Source: Streptomyces bikiniensis (GTDB lineage: Bacteria; Actinomycetota; Actinomycetes; Streptomycetales; Streptomycetaceae). Taken from it: DNA of 64,000 nucleotides. Under the pieces are notes generated by a model. It was given only the letters and a program-made list of their open reading frames with translations. It did no database searches and was not told where the DNA came from. This document shows, piece after piece, positions 1 to 9,976 of this stretch. The position numbers and the translations under genes are program-made. Position 1 is the stretch's first letter. Every line of letters starts with the position of its first letter. The DNA is taken from the NCBI GenBank assembly GCA_000716465.1, contig JNWL01000012.1, positions 57,777 to 121,776 of the forward strand, read 5' to 3'.

Positions 1-410
1 AGGGCGTGGTCGTGGAGTACCTGGAGGGCGTCGACGACCTGCCGGCGATCGTCGCGGAGTTCGGCCCGGCGCCCGACGCGCGCCTCGGCGTCCTGGTGGA
101 CCACCTGGTCCCGGGCTCGAAGGAGTCCCGGATCGCGGCCCGGGTGACCTCCCCGGACGTCCTGGTCGTCGGCCACCCGTACATCGACGTCTGGGAGGCG
201 GTGAAGCCGTCCTCGCTCGGCATTCCGGCCTGGCCGACGGTCCCGCGCGGCCAGGACTGGAAGACGGGCGTCTGCCGCGCCCTGGGCTGGCCGGAGAACA
301 CGGGCGCGGCCTGGCAGCACATCCTGTCGAGGGTGACGTCGTACAAGGACCTGGAACCGGCGCTCCTCGGCCGGGTCGAGGAACTGATCGATTTCGTGAC
401 GGCGCCGTAG
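1..410 (+). CDS. DUF3097 family protein, C-terminal part
   Basis: The reading frame is open from the left edge of the window, so this is the last ~136 codons of a larger gene ending in TAG at 408-410. The visible part contains 'LGVLVDHLVPGSKESRIA' and 'VLVVGHPYIDVW', which I recognise from the actinobacterial DUF3097 family, a family of unknown function usually found close to hrcA/dnaJ and hemW. It converges on hemW with a 110-bp gap. No membrane segment or metal motif is visible in this part. The family call rests on memory of these motifs and on the hemW neighbourhood; the biochemical role is unknown. Confidence 0.7.
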   Translation, partial: GVVVEYLEGVDDLPAIVAEFGPAPDARLGVLVDHLVPGSKESRIAARVTSPDVLVVGHPYIDVWEAVKPSSLGIPAWPTVPRGQDWKTGVCRALGWPENTGAAWQHILSRVTSYKDLEPALLGRVEELIDFVTAP

Positions 411-520
411 GACGACCATCGTGCGGGCGATCGTCCCGCGGGGCGGGACGGGTGGGCGCACGGGACGGCGCCCTCGCCGGGCCTGGGCTCCCGCTCCTAC
501 GGCGCCCCCGAGTACGCCGC

Positions 521-1753
521 TCAGTCCACCAGGTCCCGCACCACCGCGTCCGCGAGCAGCCGGCCCCGCAGGGTCAGGACGGCCCGCCCCGCCCCGTACG
601 GCACGGGGTCGAGCAGGCCGTCCGCCAGGGCCTTCCCGGCGGCGGCCAGGCCGGCCGGCCCGAGCAGTTCCAGCGGGCAGCCGTCCCGCAGGCGCAGTTC
701 GAGCAGGATCCGCTCCACCCGCCGGTCCTCCTCGGAGAGGAGCTCGCGGCCGGCGCCCGGCGTCCTCCCCGCCGCGAGGGCCGCCGCGTACGCGCCCGGG
801 TGCTTCACGTTCCACCAGCGGACCCCGCCCACGTGGCTGTGCGCGCCGGGCCCGGCGCCCCACCAGTCGGCGCCGCGCCAGTACAGCTCGTTGTGGAGGC
901 AGCGCCCGGCCTCCGAGGTGGCCCAGTTGGACACCTCGTACCACTCGAAACCGGCCCCGGACAGCACCTCCTCGGTGATCAGGTACCGGTCGGCGTGCAC
1001 GTCGTCGTCGGTCATCGGCACCTCGCCGCGCCGGATGCGGCGGGCCAGCTGCGTGCCCTCCTCCACGATCAGGGCGTACGCGCTGACGTGGTCGGGTCCG
1101 GCGCCGATCGCCGCGTCGAGCGAGGCCCGCCAGTCGTCGTCGGACTCGCCGGGCGTGCCGTAGATCAGGTCGAGGTTGACGTGGTCGAACCCGGCGGCCC
1201 GCGCCTCGGCGACGCACGCCTCGGGGCGCCCGGGCGTGTGGGTGCGGTCGAGGACCTTCAGGACGTGCTGCCGGGCGCTCTGCATGCCGAAGGAGATCCG
1301 GTTGAAGCCGCCCGCGCGCAGCTCGGCCAGGTAGGCCGGGTCCACGGACTCCGGGTTCGCCTCGGTCGTGACCTCGGCACCGTCCGCGAGCCCGAACTCG
1401 TCGCGGATCGCCCCCAGCATCCGTACGAGGTCGCCGGCGGCGAGCAGCGTGGGCGTGCCGCCGCCGACGAAGACGGTCCGGACCGGCCGGGGGTCGTCGC
1501 CGAGGACCTTCCGGGCGAGCCGGACCTCCTCGGCGAGCTGGTCGGCGTAGTTGTCCCGGGAGGCGAGCACGCCCCCCGTGCCGCGCAGTTCGCTCGCCGT
1601 GTAGGTGTTGAAGTCGCAGTACCCGCAGCGCGTCGCGCAGTAGGGCACGTGCAGGTAGAACCCGAGCGGGCGCTCCCCGGCCCCTTCCAGGGCGTGCGGG
1701 GGCAGCGCCCCGTCCTCGGGAACGGTCTCACCATCGGGCAGTACGGAAGGCAT
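521..1753 (-). CDS. hemW: HemW-type radical SAM protein (heme chaperone, formerly 'coproporphyrinogen III oxidase-like')
   Basis: 410 residues. The radical-SAM [4Fe-4S] motif C-x3-C-x2-C is Cys39/43/46 in 'YCATRCGYCDF'. It is followed by 'FVGGGTPTLL', 'ANPES', 'GMQS' and 'LIYGTPGE', and then by the HemW-specific 'CLHNELYWRGADWWGAGPGAHS' region. Family members bind heme and SAM and are thought to insert heme into target proteins rather than oxidise coproporphyrinogen. Length is normal for HemW. It is transcribed away from the acyl-CoA ligase start region, 89 bp downstream of that gene on the same strand. Start is ATG; no strong Shine-Dalgarno (SD) sequence is visible. Confidence 0.9.
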   Translation of the reverse strand: MPSVLPDGETVPEDGALPPHALEGAGERPLGFYLHVPYCATRCGYCDFNTYTASELRGTGGVLASRDNYADQLAEEVRLARKVLGDDPRPVRTVFVGGGTPTLLAAGDLVRMLGAIRDEFGLADGAEVTTEANPESVDPAYLAELRAGGFNRISFGMQSARQHVLKVLDRTHTPGRPEACVAEARAAGFDHVNLDLIYGTPGESDDDWRASLDAAIGAGPDHVSAYALIVEEGTQLARRIRRGEVPMTDDDVHADRYLITEEVLSGAGFEWYEVSNWATSEAGRCLHNELYWRGADWWGAGPGAHSHVGGVRWWNVKHPGAYAAALAAGRTPGAGRELLSEEDRRVERILLELRLRDGCPLELLGPAGLAAAGKALADGLLDPVPYGAGRAVLTLRGRLLADAVVRDLVD

Positions 1754-1842
1754 GAGCCCATTGTCCCGTACTGCCCGGGGTGGGCCGGCTGCCCGTGGAC
1801 AACCGGCTCCCCTGCCGGCCGGCCCCGGTGCGGGGCCGCCGG

Positions 1843-3720
<1,878 letters not shown>

Positions 3721-3763
3721 GACGTCCTCCGGGCGGCGGCGGTGCCTTCTGGCGGTTCGTAAC

Positions 3764-3777
3764 TAACTGGCGAGTAA
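3764..3777. promoter_or_regulatory. Candidate TetR-type operator upstream of fadD
   Basis: A 14-bp near-palindrome of the form TNACTNGCNAGTNA lies 44 bp upstream of the fadD GTG, in a locally AT-richer stretch with repeated GTTAC/AGTTA words. Fatty-acid genes of actinobacteria are often controlled by TetR-family repressors that bind similar dyads. The assignment to any particular regulator is a guess. Confidence 0.3.
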
Positions 3778-3846
3778 CCTTCGAGCCGGGATCAGAGTAA
3801 AGGCCCGAGGTCCGGCGCGTAAGGCCTTGCAGTCCGTCGCTTCATA

Positions 3847-3887
3847 ACGAACGGGTCCGCGCGCACGATGCGCGTGGACCCGTTCGT
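3847..3887 (-). terminator. Terminator hairpin after lepA
   Basis: An 18-bp stem (3847-3864 paired with 3870-3887, with one G-T wobble) and a 5-nt ACGAT loop, about 80 bp past the lepA stop. No T-tract follows, as is usual in Streptomyces. It separates lepA from fadD. Confidence 0.85.
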
Positions 3888-3968
3888 GTCTCCCGTGGAG
3901 CGGGGGAGGCCGCTGCGGCTCCGCCCGCCGTCACGCCCTCCGGCCGTCTTCCGACGGTCCGGGATTGG

Positions 3969-5837
3969 CTACTTCTTGCCCTTGCCGGAGGACTCGTCGC
4001 TCGACAGGACGGCGATGAACGCCTCCTGGGGCACCTCCACCGAGCCGACCATCTTCATGCGCTTCTTGCCCTCCTTCTGCTTCTCGAGGAGCTTCCGCTT
4101 CCGGGAGATGTCACCGCCGTAGCACTTGGCGAGGACGTCCTTGCGGATGGCGCGGATGGTCTCGCGGGCGATGACCCGGGAGCCGATCGCGGCCTGGATG
4201 GGCACCTCGAAGGCCTGCCGGGGGATGAGCTCGCGCAGCTTGGCGACGAGCCGCACGCCGTAGGCGTACGCCGCGTCCTTGTGGGTGACGGCGGAGAAGG
4301 CGTCCACCTTGTCGCCGTGCAGCAGGATGTCGACCTTGACCAGGCTGGAGGCCTGCTCGCCCGTGGGCTCGTAGTCGAGGGAGGCGTACCCGCGCGTCTT
4401 GGACTTCAGCTGGTCGAAGAAGTCGAAGACGATCTCCGCGAGGGGCAGGGTGTAGCGGATCTCGACCCGGTCCTCGGAGAGGTAGTCCATGCCGATCAGG
4501 GTGCCGCGCCGGTTCTGGCAGAGCTCCATGATCGCGCCGATGAACTCGCTGGGCGCGAGGATCGTGGCCCGGACGACGGGCTCGTACACCTCGCTGATCT
4601 TGCCCTCGGGGAACTCGCTCGGGTTCGTGACCGTGTGCTCGCTGCCGTCCTCCATGACCACGCGGTAGACCACGTTGGGGGCGGTGGCGATCAGGTCGAG
4701 GCCGAACTCGCGCTCCAGGCGCTCGCGGATCACGTCCAGGTGGAGCAGGCCGAGGAAGCCGACGCGGAAGCCGAAGCCGAGCGCGGCGGAGGTCTCCGGC
4801 TCGTAGACGAGCGCGGCGTCGTTGAGCTGGAGCTTGTCCAGGGCCTCGCGGAGGTCGGGGTACTCCGAGCCGTCCAGCGGGTAGAGGCCCGAGAAGACCA
4901 TCGGCTTCGGGTCCTTGTAGCCGCCGAGCGCCTCGGTGGCGCCCTTGGACTGCGAGGTGATCGTGTCACCGACCTTGGACTGGCGGACGTCCTTCACACC
5001 GGTGATGAGGTAGCCCACCTCACCGACGCCCAGGCCGTCGGCCGACAGCATCTCCGGCGAGTTGGTGCCGATCTCCAGGAGCTCGTGGGTGGCGCCGGTC
5101 GACATCATCTTGATGCGCTCGCGCTTGTTGAGCTGCCCGTCCACGACACGCACGTACGTGACGACGCCCCGGTACGAGTCGTACACCGAGTCGAAGATCA
5201 TCGCGCGGGCGGGGGCGTCGGCGACGCCGACCGGGGCCGGGACGTCCCGGACGACGCGGTCGAGCAGCGCCTCGACGCCCAGGCCGGTCTTGGCGGAGAC
5301 CTTGAGCACGTCCTCCGGCTGGCAGCCGATGAGGTTCGCCAGCTCCTCCGCGAACTTCTCCGGCTGCGCGGCCGGCAGGTCGATCTTGTTGAGGACCGGG
5401 ACGATGGTGAGGTCGTTCTCCATCGCCAGGTAGAGGTTGGCGAGGGTCTGCGCCTCGATGCCCTGCGCCGCGTCCACCAGGAGGATCGTGCCCTCGCAGG
5501 CCGCCAGGGACCGCGAGACCTCGTAGGTGAAGTCGACGTGCCCCGGGGTGTCGATCATGTTCAGGATGTGCGTGCGCCCCTGCTCCGGCCCCTCGGTGGG
5601 AGCCCACGGCAGACGGACGGCCTGGGACTTGATCGTGATGCCGCGCTCACGCTCGATGTCCATCCGGTCGAGGTACTGGGCGCGCATCTGCCGCTGGTCG
5701 ACCACACCGGTGAGCTGGAGCATCCGGTCGGCGAGCGTGGACTTGCCGTGGTCGATGTGCGCGATGATGCAGAAGTTGCGGATCAGAGCCGGGTCGGTAC
5801 GGCTCGGCTCGGGCACGTTGGTAGGAGTCGCGGGCAC
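3969..5837 (-). CDS. lepA: Elongation factor 4 (LepA/EF4)
   Basis: 622 residues from the GTG at 5837. An open frame continues upstream to 6398, but that extension is antisense to rpsT and unlike LepA. '[11 protein letters not shown]' (about residues 24-34) is the G1 P-loop; '[12 protein letters not shown]' (G2), 'DTPGHVDF' (G3) and 'NKIDLP' (G4) follow. The C-terminal domain ends in a Lys-rich tail ('[20 protein letters not shown]') typical of EF4. It is a translational GTPase that acts on stalled or back-translocated ribosomes. It diverges from rpsT across a 186-bp gap that carries the rpsT promoter; the same lepA/rpsT pairing is common in actinobacteria. Confidence 0.96.
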   Translation of the reverse strand: MPATPTNVPEPSRTDPALIRNFCIIAHIDHGKSTLADRMLQLTGVVDQRQMRAQYLDRMDIERERGITIKSQAVRLPWAPTEGPEQGRTHILNMIDTPGHVDFTYEVSRSLAACEGTILLVDAAQGIEAQTLANLYLAMENDLTIVPVLNKIDLPAAQPEKFAEELANLIGCQPEDVLKVSAKTGLGVEALLDRVVRDVPAPVGVADAPARAMIFDSVYDSYRGVVTYVRVVDGQLNKRERIKMMSTGATHELLEIGTNSPEMLSADGLGVGEVGYLITGVKDVRQSKVGDTITSQSKGATEALGGYKDPKPMVFSGLYPLDGSEYPDLREALDKLQLNDAALVYEPETSAALGFGFRVGFLGLLHLDVIRERLEREFGLDLIATAPNVVYRVVMEDGSEHTVTNPSEFPEGKISEVYEPVVRATILAPSEFIGAIMELCQNRRGTLIGMDYLSEDRVEIRYTLPLAEIVFDFFDQLKSKTRGYASLDYEPTGEQASSLVKVDILLHGDKVDAFSAVTHKDAAYAYGVRLVAKLRELIPRQAFEVPIQAAIGSRVIARETIRAIRKDVLAKCYGGDISRKRKLLEKQKEGKKRMKMVGSVEVPQEAFIAVLSSDESSGKGKK

Positions 5838-5915
5838 GCAGGCTTCTCGTCTCGGGCGATGTTCTGAACGGATACGTAGGCTCCATGGTCCCATGCCCGG
5901 CGGCCGACGCCCGGT

Positions 5916-5945
5916 TTGGGCGGTCGCGAGGGCGGCTGATACCGT
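5916..5945 (+). promoter_or_regulatory. Housekeeping promoter for rpsT
   Basis: TTGGGC (5916-5921), an 18-nt spacer and TACCGT (5940-5945) fit a HrdB-type -35/-10 pair. The predicted start of transcription near 5952 would give an untranslated leader of about 70 nt before the rpsT GTG. Confidence 0.55.
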
Positions 5946-6023
5946 GGACAGCTGTGCCTCGTCTGCCCTCTCAGCTCGCGGGGCGCTTCCAGAAGGAACA
6001 CCGAACCTGTAAAGGCTCTTTTC

Positions 6024-6290
6024 GTGGCGAACATCAAGTCCCAGATCAAGCGGAACAAGACGAACGAGAAGGCGCGCCTGCGCAACAAGGCCGTCAAGTC
6101 GTCGCTCAAGACCGCGATCCGCAAGGCCCGTGAGGCTGTCGCCGCCGGCGACCTCGAGAAGGCCACCGTCGCCGCTCGTGCCGCCTCGCGTCAGCTCGAC
6201 AAGGCTGTCTCGAAGGGTGTCATCCACAAGAACGCCGCCGCCAACAAGAAGTCGGCGCTGGCCACCAAGGTTGCCTCCCTCCAGGGCTGA
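6024..6290 (+). CDS. rpsT: 30S ribosomal protein S20
   Basis: 88 residues, highly basic, beginning '[20 protein letters not shown]' after the initiator and ending '[13 protein letters not shown]'. This matches S20, which binds 16S rRNA and is an early assembly protein of the small subunit. The start is GTG with AAAGG about 8 nt upstream. It is monocistronic: a promoter lies at 5916-5945 and a strong hairpin follows at 6413-6453. Confidence 0.97.
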   Translation: MANIKSQIKRNKTNEKARLRNKAVKSSLKTAIRKAREAVAAGDLEKATVAARAASRQLDKAVSKGVIHKNAAANKKSALATKVASLQG

Positions 6291-6412
6291 GCTCTGATGT
6301 GACCGGCCGTACGGGACCCAGCGGGCCCTCTCTCCCGCTCCCGCCCGGCCACCCCGGACTCGCGCGCGGACGCGTTCGCCACGCGGGTGCGAGCCCACTT
6401 GATCGAACGTCG

Positions 6413-6453
6413 AAGGCCCTGTCGCCTCCTTCCCCAGGAGGCGACAGGGCCTT
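6413..6453. terminator. Terminator between rpsT and holA (probably bidirectional)
   Basis: A perfect 18-bp stem (6413-6430 with 6436-6453) and a TCCCC loop, with CTTCG after it on the plus strand. It lies between the convergent genes rpsT and holA and can serve both. Confidence 0.9.
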
Positions 6454-6570
6454 CTTCGTACGACGGGCCCTGCCGTGTGCGGCAGGTGTCCCTCGTGCGT
6501 CTACGTATACGTGTACGGGACGGGGCGGGCGTCCCTGTCCCGGGCGCCCTGTCCCGGACGCCGGGCCCGG

Positions 6571-7563
6571 TCAGACGTCCCGGCGCGTCCTCGCCGCCCG
6601 GGCCACCGCGACGACCGCCTTCTCCAGGGCGTACTCGGGGTCGTCGCCCCCGCCCTTCACGCCCGCGTCCGCCTCGGCGACCGCGCGCAGGGCCAGCGAG
6701 ACCCCGTCCGGGGTCCAGCCGCGCATCTGCTGCCGTACGCGGTCGATCTTCCAGGGCGGCATGCCCAGCTCCCGCGCGAGGTCGGCGGGGCGGCCGCCCC
6801 GGGCCGAGGAGAGCTTGCCGATGGCCCGCACGCCCTGGGCGAGCGCGCTGGTGATCAGCACAGGCGCGACCCCGGTGGAGAGCGACCAGCGCAGGGCCTC
6901 CAGGGCCTCCGCCGCCCGCCCCTCGACGGCGCGGTCGGCGACGTTGAAGGAGGAGGCTTCGGCGCGGCCCGTGTAGTACCGCCCGACGACGGCCTCGTCG
7001 ATCGTCCCGTCCACGTCGGAGGTGAGCTGCGTGACGGCGGAGGCGAGCTCGCGCAGGTCGCTGCCGATCGCGTCGACCAGGGCCTGGCAGGCCTCCGGCG
7101 TGGCCGAGCGCCCGAGCGCCCGGAACTCCTGCCGCACGAACGTCAGCCGTTCCGCCGGCTTGGTCGTCTTCGGGCAGGCCACCTCCCGCGCCCCCGCCTT
7201 GCGCGCGGCGTCGAGCAGGCCCTTGCCCTTGGCCCCGCCCGCGTGGAGCAGGACGAGGGAGATGTCCTCGATCGGGTCGCCGAGGTAGGCCTTGACGTCC
7301 TTGACCGTGTCGGCGGAGAGGTCCTGGGCGTTCCGCACGATCAGGACCTTGCGCTCGGCGAAGAGCGAGGGGCTGGTGAGCTCCGCGAGCGCCCCGGGCT
7401 GGAGCTGGTCGGGAGCGAGGTCGCGCACGTCCGTGTCGGCGTCGGCGGCGCGGGCGGCCGCCACCACCTCCTGGACGGCGCGGTCGAGGAGCAGGTCCTC
7501 CTGTCCCACGGCGAGCGTCACGGGACCGAGGAGGTCGTCGGGGGAAGTCTTCCTGGTGGCCAT
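6571..7563 (-). CDS. holA: DNA polymerase III delta subunit (clamp loader)
   Basis: 330 residues from the ATG at 7563, with GGA 6 nt upstream. The N-terminal 'LGPVTLAVGQEDLLLDRAVQEVV' and the middle 'KVLIVRNAQDLS' and 'LVLLHAGGAKGKGL' stretches match HolA of actinobacteria. The C-terminal collar-like helices 'MPPWKIDRVRQQMRGW' are also characteristic. The delta subunit opens the beta sliding clamp within the clamp-loader complex. The long upstream open frame is a shadow through the YceI region. The neighbours comEA/comEC are the usual neighbours of holA in bacteria. Confidence 0.92.
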   Translation of the reverse strand: MATRKTSPDDLLGPVTLAVGQEDLLLDRAVQEVVAAARAADADTDVRDLAPDQLQPGALAELTSPSLFAERKVLIVRNAQDLSADTVKDVKAYLGDPIEDISLVLLHAGGAKGKGLLDAARKAGAREVACPKTTKPAERLTFVRQEFRALGRSATPEACQALVDAIGSDLRELASAVTQLTSDVDGTIDEAVVGRYYTGRAEASSFNVADRAVEGRAAEALEALRWSLSTGVAPVLITSALAQGVRAIGKLSSARGGRPADLARELGMPPWKIDRVRQQMRGWTPDGVSLALRAVAEADAGVKGGGDDPEYALEKAVVAVARAARTRRDV

Positions 7564-7670
7564 CGCGGTCCAGCATCCCACGGGCCGCTGACAGCCGCGC
7601 CCACCGGCGACCGCGTCCGCCGGCGGTCGCGCCCGTGCCCATGCCCGCGCCCATGCCCGAGAATGACGGG

Positions 7671-7913
7671 GTGAGCGAACGACACGTACTGGTGCTCCCC
7701 GACCGCGACGCGGCCGAGGAGGTCGCCGAGGAGCTTCCCGACCGCTTCGGGGTCGCCGAGGAACCGCAGCTCGTCCGGGACGCCCTGGCCGGGGAGGACG
7801 ACGCCGAGGACGCGCAGTGGCTGGTGGTCGTCGAGGACCCGGACGGCCGGCTCGACCCGGCGGCCCTCGACGGCCTGGCCGCCGAGTACGAGGGCTGGCT
7901 GGAGGCCCCCTGA
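7671..7913 (+). CDS. Small acidic protein of unknown function
   Basis: About 80 residues from the GTG at 7671; earlier in-frame ATGs at 7635 and 7653 lie in a repetitive GCCCATGCCC stretch with no SD. The product is very acidic (VSERHVLVLPDRDAAEEVAEEL...), with no Cys, no membrane segment and a C-terminal 'AEYEGWLEAP'. It stands alone on the plus strand between holA and the YceI gene, whose stop is only 16 bp away. Codon usage matches its neighbours, so I think it is real. I do not recognise a functional family. Confidence 0.65.
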   Translation: MSERHVLVLPDRDAAEEVAEELPDRFGVAEEPQLVRDALAGEDDAEDAQWLVVVEDPDGRLDPAALDGLAAEYEGWLEAP

Positions 7914-7928
7914 CCTTCCCCGGCCCCG

Positions 7929-8819
7929 TCAGCTCCCCGGCTTCTTGGGCACGATCTGGACGTCGAGGTCGATGCTGATGCTGGACCCGACGGCCGCGAT
8001 GCCGCGCGCGAGCAGCGTCTGCCAGGTGAGGGTGAAGTCCTCGCGGTGGAGCTCGGTGGTGGCGCGGCAGGCGCACCGGGTCTCGCCCTCCAGGCCGCTC
8101 CCGAGGCCCAGGTACCGGGTGTCGAGGGTGACCGTGCGGCTCACCCCGTGGAGGGTGAGCGCCCCGGTGACGGCCCAGCGGCTGGCGCCCCGGTGGGTGA
8201 AGCGCTCGCTGTGGAACTCCAGCGTCGGATACTTCCCGACGTCGAGGAAGTCGCCCGAGCGCAGGTGGTCGTCGCGCATCCGCACCCCGGTGTCGATGGA
8301 GGCGGCGTCGATGACGACGTGCATCGCGGAGTGCTCCATGCGGTCGGCGATGCGGACCGCGCCCGCGAAGCCGTTGAACCGGCCGTGGATCCGGGCCAGT
8401 CCGATGTGGCGCGCCGTGAACCCGATCTGCGAGTGCGCCGGGTCGATCTCCCAGTCGCCCGGCTCCGGGAGCGGGGGCTGCGGAGCGACCTGGAGCATGA
8501 CGTCGCCGAGGCCGGTGTGGACGCCCTCGGCGACGACGGCGGTGCCGTGGTGCGGCGTGTAGCCCTCGGCGGTGACCGCGAGCCGGTACTCGCCGGCCGG
8601 CACGGTCGCGAGCGCGGTGCCGTACGGGTCGGTCTCCCCGGCCAGCACCTTGCGTCCCGCCGTGTCGCTGACGACGAACTCGGCCTGCCGGACGGGCTCG
8701 TGCACGGGGTCGAGCACCCGGCAGCTGAGCACTCCCGCCGAGGACGGGACGGTGAGGCCGGCGAGCGGTCCGCCCCGCGCGGCGTTCCCTCCGTGCTTCC
8801 CGAAGAGACGATCGAACAT
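7929..8819 (-). CDS. YceI-domain protein with N-terminal carboxypeptidase-regulatory-like domain
   Basis: 296 residues in two parts. Residues about 28-110 resemble a carboxypeptidase-regulatory (Ig-like) beta domain: 'GVLSCRVLDPVHEPVRQAEF', then 'GETDPYGTALATVPAGEYRLAVTAEGYTP'. Residues about 121-292 form a YceI lipocalin-like barrel: 'WEIDPAHSQIGFTARH', 'MRDDHLRSGDFLDVGKYPTLEF' and 'GVSRTVTLDT'. YceI proteins bind isoprenoid-type lipids such as polyisoprenoid quinone analogues. No signal peptide is visible, so the protein may be cytoplasmic or exported by another route. The gene appears to be a single transcription unit. Confidence 0.85.
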   Translation of the reverse strand: MFDRLFGKHGGNAARGGPLAGLTVPSSAGVLSCRVLDPVHEPVRQAEFVVSDTAGRKVLAGETDPYGTALATVPAGEYRLAVTAEGYTPHHGTAVVAEGVHTGLGDVMLQVAPQPPLPEPGDWEIDPAHSQIGFTARHIGLARIHGRFNGFAGAVRIADRMEHSAMHVVIDAASIDTGVRMRDDHLRSGDFLDVGKYPTLEFHSERFTHRGASRWAVTGALTLHGVSRTVTLDTRYLGLGSGLEGETRCACRATTELHREDFTLTWQTLLARGIAAVGSSISIDLDVQIVPKKPGS

Positions 8820-9033
8820 TCTTCACGCACCCCCGTGCGACTCGTTCATTGTGCAACGAAGTCGCATTCGATCACTGCTGGGGCGTTCGAGGCAAACCGG
8901 AGCAAGTGTCGGCAAGTGTTACCGGGAGTCCGAATTGACGCTCTCTTCCCCGTACGAAGGGCTGCGACACGACGGATCGCACGGCGGGCGGCGGGCCACT
9001 CGGCCGGCGCCGGGCTACGTGGCCGGCGGCGGG

Positions 9034-9903
9034 CTACGTGGTCGGCGGCGGGACGACGGGCAGCGCGTCGAGCTCGATGCCGAACAGCTCCCGGTACGCC
9101 TTCCGCACCTCGTCGTCCCCGCCGAGGATCCGCTCGTCGCGCTCGCCGTGGGCGCTGGCGATCAGCTTCCTGCCGCTGAGGGTGATCCGGCCGCCCTCCT
9201 CGGTGAGCCGGGAGCAGATGAGGGAGCGCGTGAAGTGCGAGTCGGGCGAGGTCCGGTGGTACCAGGCCCCGGCCGTGAAGTCGGCGAGCTCGCGCGGCCG
9301 GGTCTCCGCCAGGTACTGGGGCTTCCCGTCCCGCAGCACCTCCAGGTCGCCGTCGGAGGTCTCCGCGATCCGGAAGACACCGCCCGGGTCCTCCTGGTCG
9401 TCGCGCGCGTCGAAGGCCAGCGGGAAGTGGCTGTGGTCGCCGAACCCGACGTCGGCCAGCCACCGTTCCCCCTCCGCCGTCTCCACCCGCAGCGCCATGT
9501 GGTCGTACGGGATGCCCGGCTTCCCTCCCTCCCCGACGACCCGTGCCTGAAGCAGCTCGACCCCGTACCCGAGCCCCCTCAGCAGGACGGCGAACGCCGT
9601 GTTGATCTCGTAGCAGAAGCCGCCCCTGCGCGCGCCGACCACCTTGTCGAGGAGCGCCTTCCCGTCCAGGACGACGGGCTCGCCGAGGTGGATCGAGAGG
9701 TTCTCGAACGGCACGGTCCGCAGGTGGCGCAGGTGCAGCTCGCGCAGCGCGGCGGCGTCCGCGCGCACCGGCCGCTCCGCCCCGATGCGGCGCAGATAGG
9801 CCTCGACCTCGGAGGGGGCGGGAACGAAGGGCACGGGCTGCGCGGTAGGCCCCTGCGTCGCCGGGGGCTCGGACGGGACGGCGGGTGCCGGCTGTGTGGT
9901 CAT
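9034..9903 (-). CDS. nat: Arylamine N-acetyltransferase
   Basis: 289 residues from the ATG at 9903. The catalytic triad is visible: Cys97 in 'RRGGFCYEIN', His135 in 'YDHMALRV' and Asp151 in 'LADVGFGD'. 'VPFENLSIHLGE' (about 64-75) is another NAT signature. The enzyme transfers acetyl (or propionyl) from acyl-CoA to arylamines or hydrazines. The first ~30 residues are a Pro/Ala/Thr-rich extension not found in short NATs. A 19-bp near-tandem duplication at 9011-9048 overlaps the stop codon. Confidence 0.93.
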   Translation of the reverse strand: MTTQPAPAVPSEPPATQGPTAQPVPFVPAPSEVEAYLRRIGAERPVRADAAALRELHLRHLRTVPFENLSIHLGEPVVLDGKALLDKVVGARRGGFCYEINTAFAVLLRGLGYGVELLQARVVGEGGKPGIPYDHMALRVETAEGERWLADVGFGDHSHFPLAFDARDDQEDPGGVFRIAETSDGDLEVLRDGKPQYLAETRPRELADFTAGAWYHRTSPDSHFTRSLICSRLTEEGGRITLSGRKLIASAHGERDERILGGDDEVRKAYRELFGIELDALPVVPPPTT

Positions 9904-9976
9904 ACGAACAGTCTGCCGCCTCCCGCCCCCCGACCCGGCCCTTCGCGCCACCGATTCCCCTTCCCGTACGGGGAGT

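Noticed and set aside
5838..6398. N-terminal extension of LepA up to 6398
   Set aside because: It is antisense to rpsT, has no LepA similarity, and the GTG at 5837 gives the standard length.
7564..8856. Long extension of HolA through the YceI gene
   Set aside because: It runs across the separately encoded YceI gene in another frame; the ATG at 7563 begins the recognisable HolA sequence.
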